Shown piece by piece: positions 59,201 through 64,000 of a stretch of 64,000 nt of DNA. Within the stretch, counting starts at the first letter, position 1; every line of letters starts with the position of its first letter. Both the position numbers and the translations under genes were made by a program. Under the pieces are notes generated by a model. It worked only from the letters and a program-made list of their open reading frames with translations. It ran no database searches and had not been told where the DNA came from. This stretch comes from Bryoerythrophyllum caledonicum (Eukaryota > Streptophyta > Bryopsida > Pottiales > Pottiaceae), in NCBI GenBank assembly GCA_963971425.1, contig OZ020519.1:8076028-8140027 (forward strand), written 5' to 3'.

Positions 59201-60183
59201 AACGACCCCTGAAGTCGGGGTTAGTGGCTCCGTAGACGAGCAGGGTGCAGTTTTGCAAACAAGACGTGCGAAGAAGGTCAACAAAGCTTCCAAGAAAATG
59301 GGGCCAGAACAGTGGGGCTTATCTGCAGTGCAGTACGCACAATCTCAGCAGTTACTCCCTTCTTCCAACTCTGGAGAGACAGGTATCTAATCTTTTCCCA
59401 TCCTCGCAGTTGTAGATAGTTAGCACTTGTATGCCGTTCCGACACTCCTTTATTTTACTAAAGTGCATCTGATCCTCCAATCATCGTCATGATCTTAGAA
59501 AATTTTGTTTGAAACCAGGTGTCCTGATAGCCTCTGTTGACAATGAACCTGGTGAAATGAGACAACCCACTGGGTCCAAAAAGCAGACCAGATTGGAAGG
59601 ACCCTGGATGTCACGAGCACCTGGGCCAATGTCAGGAAATCACGACAGTGTTAGATCCTCCGTGGCTCAGAGGTAAGGACTCAGCAGAATACTTCGTTCA
59701 ATTGCTCGTCTAAAGTACATAGTGTAAAGACGCTTTCAAAGTGTTACATCTGTGAAGGCAGCTGTAGGGGATACGAAAGATCTTGATTGTACAGCGATGG
59801 CTGTACTTGTTTCTTTCAACACACTGACCGTCTTCCATTACTCTCACAGTGCACAACAGTCGGTGGAGAACACGGAACGAAGCATGGGAGAGGCGGCCCA
59901 CCAACAAGGAGCTGATAACACTCAGACAGAATCCAACTTGCAGCCAAGTGATATGAGTAATCAATCTCAACAGAGATTCTCAAGGATTAGTCCTTTGAAC
60001 GAGGATTGTTATGTCCCTCCGCGAAAGCCCAGGTGGAGACCCAGGAGGTATAACAAGCGGCAGTCCAGCCCTGGCGTTGATCAGAGCATCGACCCCGGAT
60101 ACATGGAGCATGTCAAGAATGGAAGGCAAGGTACTCTCTCCCATGATTTGTGTGTGGGTGGACCGTTCCCTCAAAGGGATTGA
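56201..60183 (+). pseudogene. Terminal uridylyltransferase / noncanonical poly(A) polymerase-like gene, 5'-truncated
   Basis: Exons, by frame and splice sites: 56,201-56,250 (KKVEVLRSIERVLARS), about 56,387-56,396 (VVQNL), 56,470-56,633 (HARVPLLMFVDKELK, VDNGVVLYKSRVLRWITDMD), 57,179-57,274 (VKCWAKAQCIYDPKLGALNS), 57,565-57,634 (RSPPILPPF), 57,835-57,968, 58,285-58,401 (WGEWGDCSTTN), 58,626 on (VEDPSDRMDNCARS), then tail segments about 58,966-59,391, 59,519-59,674 and 59,850-60,183 (basic RKPRWRPRRYNKR). The WAKA, LNSYxLSLLVxFHL and VEDPxxRxxNxAR blocks fit nucleotidyltransferases that add U or A to RNA 3' ends. The catalytic GS and DxD segment should precede 56,201 and is not visible. Apparent frameshifts occur at a T5 run near 56,529 and after NCARS near 58,675, and a TAG near 59,130. 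I call it a pseudogene, but homopolymer sequence errors could explain some breaks. Confidence 0.6.
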
Positions 60184-62689
60184 TCCGGGGTCATTGTAGT
60201 TTGTCAACGGCTTTGGGTATACTTAGAGGCGGTTGTTTAGAAGGGTCAGGGCGCTATTCTGTAACATTCTAGCATGTTTCAAATTTTTTTATGGTGTGGC
60301 AGACCAAAGCCTAGCACCTGAAAAGTCTACTTGCGCTTGTGAGATAGTCGACGAGAGCATTCCTTCGCTAGTGCTGCTTCTGTTTTGGTGTCTTCTTCGG
60401 AAGTCGCTTCGGTTATTCTTTCTCCAAGTTTATCAAGTTTGTTCAAGAGGTTGAAGTTCTGTTGGTCATTGTTGAGCAGATCCTTGCTAGACGAGGGGTC
60501 AGGTCAGGCTCAAAGCCCTTGAGAGCATCTCTGAGGCACGTGCTTCTGTATGCTACAAAGATGTTGTCATGCTATAGAATTTGGCTGAATTAGTCAATAT
60601 TATATATTTTTAAAATTTTAAAATTAGAATGGAAACTAGACTTCATAAACTTCCTTGCATTATTTGAACTCCAAATAAAAAACATCGGATTAATGACTAA
60701 AATTTAGATTTTGAGCTAAAGCCACTTTCTGGCCTCTTAGTTGTTTAAGGGTTAAATGTCAAAGCACTGTGTGTGCAAGCAAAATGGTATGCTCCTCTAA
60801 GCCCTAAATTTCCGTAACATCAAAAAATATCAAGGCAATGTAATTCTTTTAAATGCCAATGTATTATAGTTCATAGCAGTATGAATATACCGCTGGCAAA
60901 GTTGTACAAGATATATCCAACAACAACAGAAAAGTAGTGATTCACTAAATTTAACCTGGAATAATGTACTTTTTATAATGTGGGAGTTTCTACACTAACA
61001 AGGAAATTTTCATGCAATTGTCGACAGGCACACGCTTACTTGAAAATGAATATCCATTAAGAACTAAGTTACTAACGTACCATGTGGTCAATTTACAACC
61101 TCTCTGTCAAAAGAATTATTAGTATTTGCCGCATATATTTGGACACAATGGATATCACCAAAGTATCACCTAAGTATCATGGAGGCATTATATGGTAGCA
61201 CCATGATATATCAAATTATGTTGGTAATCACCTGGACAAAAGATTTCCAATTTCCAAACTTTTTGGACAAGTGGCGACTTTGAATTAGTTATGTACAAAG
61301 GCGACCACGACGTAGAAAAGAAACCTTATTGTTGGTTCGAGCAAAAAATATGCCAGCAATAATTCGCCAGCAACTTACCTAGAATTCTTACTGGCAAAAT
61401 TTATACAAACATAAATGGCAGTTTTGGGGTCCTCGGTAGCTAGTCACGGATTAGGGTCTTGTATCGCATTGCCTGTCACACCGCCGACGTTGTGCACTGG
61501 GTCGCCATTGCGCCTCCACTACGCGCGTCACTTGTCGCATGTTGCAAGCTGTAATTTCACTCGGCACGCCACCTTCTCCTCTTAAGTTAGGTTGGGAGCC
61601 AAACTCCCGGATTAGTCTGCTTCTGTTCAATCGCTGCTTCTTGGCTGTTGCAAGGGCAACGCTCGCCACTGTTGCAGCAGCTTGCTAAGGTATTGTAGCC
61701 ATGAGAGGTGAGATGTGGCGGATGTGGAGTGCTCATTAGTGTCAGGCGTAGGCACGTTAGAGGAAGCTGGTGCGCCAAAAATGGCGGCAGTAAAATTGAT
61801 TGTGATTAGGGAGTTTTAGAGCTTCGGATTTCTGTCCGTCAATTCTATGCAGATTTGTCTCTCATTGTGTGCGTGGATTGCATTAGGTTCTACATTGTTG
61901 TGTTTTTGGGGGATCATGGTTCTTCAGCAGTCCTCTATGTCAAAATTTCTAAATGATGTGGAGACAATAAAGGGTTTACATTGTAGGTCCAAATAAATCA
62001 TTATTTGTTAGTTTCAATGTAAAGTTTGGAATACATTTGGACCTTTAAGACAAAGACATATTGGTCTTTTAGACTACAAATTTTGTGTTCTAATTTATAT
62101 AACACAAACATGCAAAAACATTGAATTATTTTAAAAACACCCTATAAGAGTTGAGGTTAAAAAGCACCAAAAAAATTGATACAAAATTTGTTGCAGACAT
62201 AAATATCAAATGTACTTCAAATTCCTCACAAAAATATTTAATGTGCTTCTAGTTGCTCACATTTTTGTCTTTAAGATTGAATTCAACTCATTCTTATATA
62301 CTCTAAGAAAAGAAGAATCAATAGAAGACGCTTTCAACATGAGTTTTCTTTAAACATTATACATTGTAAAGAAGATGTAGCTACGAGTACTAAAATATTT
62401 AACATTATTTTATTATAGAGCTTCTAGAGATTATGTTTACAACATTCATTTAGTTGTCTAATACTTTAAAGCCACTTCAATTCAACCACAATCGATATTG
62501 TAAATTTTGTATGGACAAATGAAGATTTTCCATTATGTATTTTTCTAAGTACCTTGTGATATTCTTCATTCTTAAATACAATAACATAATTTAGTCAACT
62601 ACTTCTGGATTGCAAGGGCAAACTTTTGAGCCAACACTACAATTTTGTTCAAAAAAACTTATGACATAACTAATACTACTGAGAAGGCT
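60184..62689. other. Noncoding, A/T-rich
   Basis: No supported gene. GTTTAAGGGTTAA at about 60,746 resembles a worn right end of the TTAACCC family, but I could not find its partner. A minus-strand open frame at 61,451-61,669 has no recognisable features. Confidence 0.45.
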
Positions 62690-62951
62690 TTTACGACTAA
62701 ATTACTACTAAGATACAACTACAAAACAACTATCACTAGTCGGACATTCATACATGCAGTTGTACATACAACTACAAAACGACTATGCATGCATTTTGAG
62801 ATCAACATAATGTGTGAGGGCTTACCTCCGCACGCCGCCATCTGTCCACAGCCAAGACTCTTAGAAGCTCTTGGAGTTGCAGCGATTCTGTGCAAGTTCT
62901 TCTATCTCCTCCAGTTTGCTCTCTTCTCTCCTACATTGTGATTGTATTTAG

Positions 62952-62983
<32 letters not shown>

Positions 62984-63650
62984 AACTGGCAAACGACTAC
63001 AACACAACCTATAAACAACTGGCAAACGACTATAGCACAACCTATAAACAACTGATGATAAATATCCTGCAACTGCATTGAATTTGTGGAATTACTTTTG
63101 ATAACCGTTACACAACTTCTTCACGACTATTTTACAACTGGGTCACAACTGTCATTGTATGATAGTAAAATCGTTGTGCAACCGTGGGACAACTGGGGGA
63201 CAACTCAATTTCCATGATAATACAACTGCTGGTCAACTGCGGGACAACTACGTCACTACTCTTACAGCGTGGTGAACATTCAAATTAAAAATTAAAAATT
63301 AATTCTACTCCTATGAAATCATGACACTTGGCAGAGCTACACCGCTCTGAGAATCATGTGTTTGAGAAAATTTAATACAACATTGAAAACCGTGCAAAAG
63401 ATTTCTTGCCACAGAAGAAAAAGAAGGGCAGGGGGGGTTGAAGTAGTGAAAGTTTTGAAGGGCAGAGGATGATTTTTGTGTGGATGGAAAGTTTGAAGTC
63501 GTAAAAATATGACTACATACAAATAACTGCGGCCCGACTACGGGATGACTCAAAGACAACTGCGCTTGTTTTACGACTCCAACAGCTGTATACAAGTCAT
63601 GCCATGTCACATACGACTGTTTTGCAGTTGTGAAGTGGCAGTCGTAAAAA
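62690..63650. repeat. Field of ACAACT / ACGACT motifs
   Basis: ACAACTAC, ACGACTA, ACAACTG and GGGACAACT occur every 10-40 bp across nearly 1 kb, including their complement (CAGTTGTGAAGTGGCAGTCGTAAAA) at the right end. The spacing is irregular, so it is not a simple tandem array. No gene. 63,660-64,000 holds nothing recognisable. Confidence 0.55.
62952..62982 (+). repeat. (TG)n microsatellite
   Basis: About 15 TG dinucleotides, followed by two copies of a 32-bp unit (CAACTGGCAAACGACTAYAR plus CACAACCTATAAA) to about 63,055. Confidence 0.9.
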
Positions 63651-64000
63651 CACCAGATTCTACTAGTGATGCCAAATGTCGGACATCCTCATGAGCCCTC
63701 ATCTTTTCGTTGGCCCTGAGATTCCAATTCTTCAAAACATGCCATAAACATAAGTAAATTCTGATGTTTGCTTCTTTCCACACGGTCCTGTACAATAACA
63801 TTCTTATAGATTACTAGTGAAATACATTATAAACTATAACGCATGTGCTCACAAAACAAAATCAAGACTCAAAAGTTAAAATTGGATGGATAGAGGAACG
63901 TAGAAGAATACATACTGTATTGGATTATGAGTGGCATCATTATCATCAACCACAAAGCATGTTGGTATAAAGGTGGGACATTGTTGTAGAAGTTGCTCCT

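Noticed and set aside
60740..60756. Further TTAACCC element end
   Set aside because: Only one end-like motif was found, with no inverted partner in the window.

Overview
The window looks like nuclear DNA of a streptophyte plant. The gene fragments (rhamnogalacturonate lyase, plant-type thymidylate kinase, terminal uridylyltransferase-like) are plant-like and carry GT-AG introns of about 100-450 bp. Telobox motifs sit beside genes, and transposon remains carry nonsense codons of the kind left by decay of methylated cytosine. A bryophyte, fern, lycophyte or charophyte would all fit; I cannot fix the species. Very little of the window is intact single-copy gene.

Layout. 1-1 kb: 120-bp tandem repeat. 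1.4-9.4 kb: copy 1 of a duplicated block, with a myristoylation-type protein kinase (-), a broken rhamnogalacturonate lyase (+) and a two-exon 120-aa membrane protein gene (-). 9.4-30.15 kb: one thymidylate kinase pseudogene (+). Its coding sequence is cut by about 18 kb of nested mobile DNA: a 17.9-kb element with TTAACCCCT termini, inside it a 12.07-kb element with near-perfect 37-bp inverted repeats and two divergent decayed genes (one resembling a DUF7869-type transposase), plus small relatives. 30.2-31.5 kb: partial copy 3 of the block with a dead copy of the 120-aa gene. 33.0-47.5 kb: a 14.5-kb non-LTR retrotransposon. 47.5-53.7 kb: copy 2 of the block (kinase and lyase, both dead). 53.9-60.2 kb: an unrecognised minus-strand ORF pair, a secreted cysteine/proline-rich protein gene, and a 5'-truncated nucleotidyltransferase-like gene. 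60.2-64 kb: noncoding, ending in a field of ACAACT/ACGACT motifs.

The most notable object is the retrotransposon. Its ORF2 reads, in order, a 2A-type ribosome-skipping motif (plus an upstream degenerate duplicate), an apurinic-type endonuclease, reverse transcriptase, RNase H, a CCHC knuckle with an RHN motif, and a C-terminal PD-(D/E)xK restriction-like endonuclease signature. That is a dual-endonuclease LINE, as known from the Dualen/RandI clade of green algae, here combined with 2A. It has candidate 12-bp target-site duplications and a 3' hairpin. The second object of interest is the 12-kb two-gene DNA transposon nested in the 17.9-kb TTAA element inside the thymidylate kinase gene.
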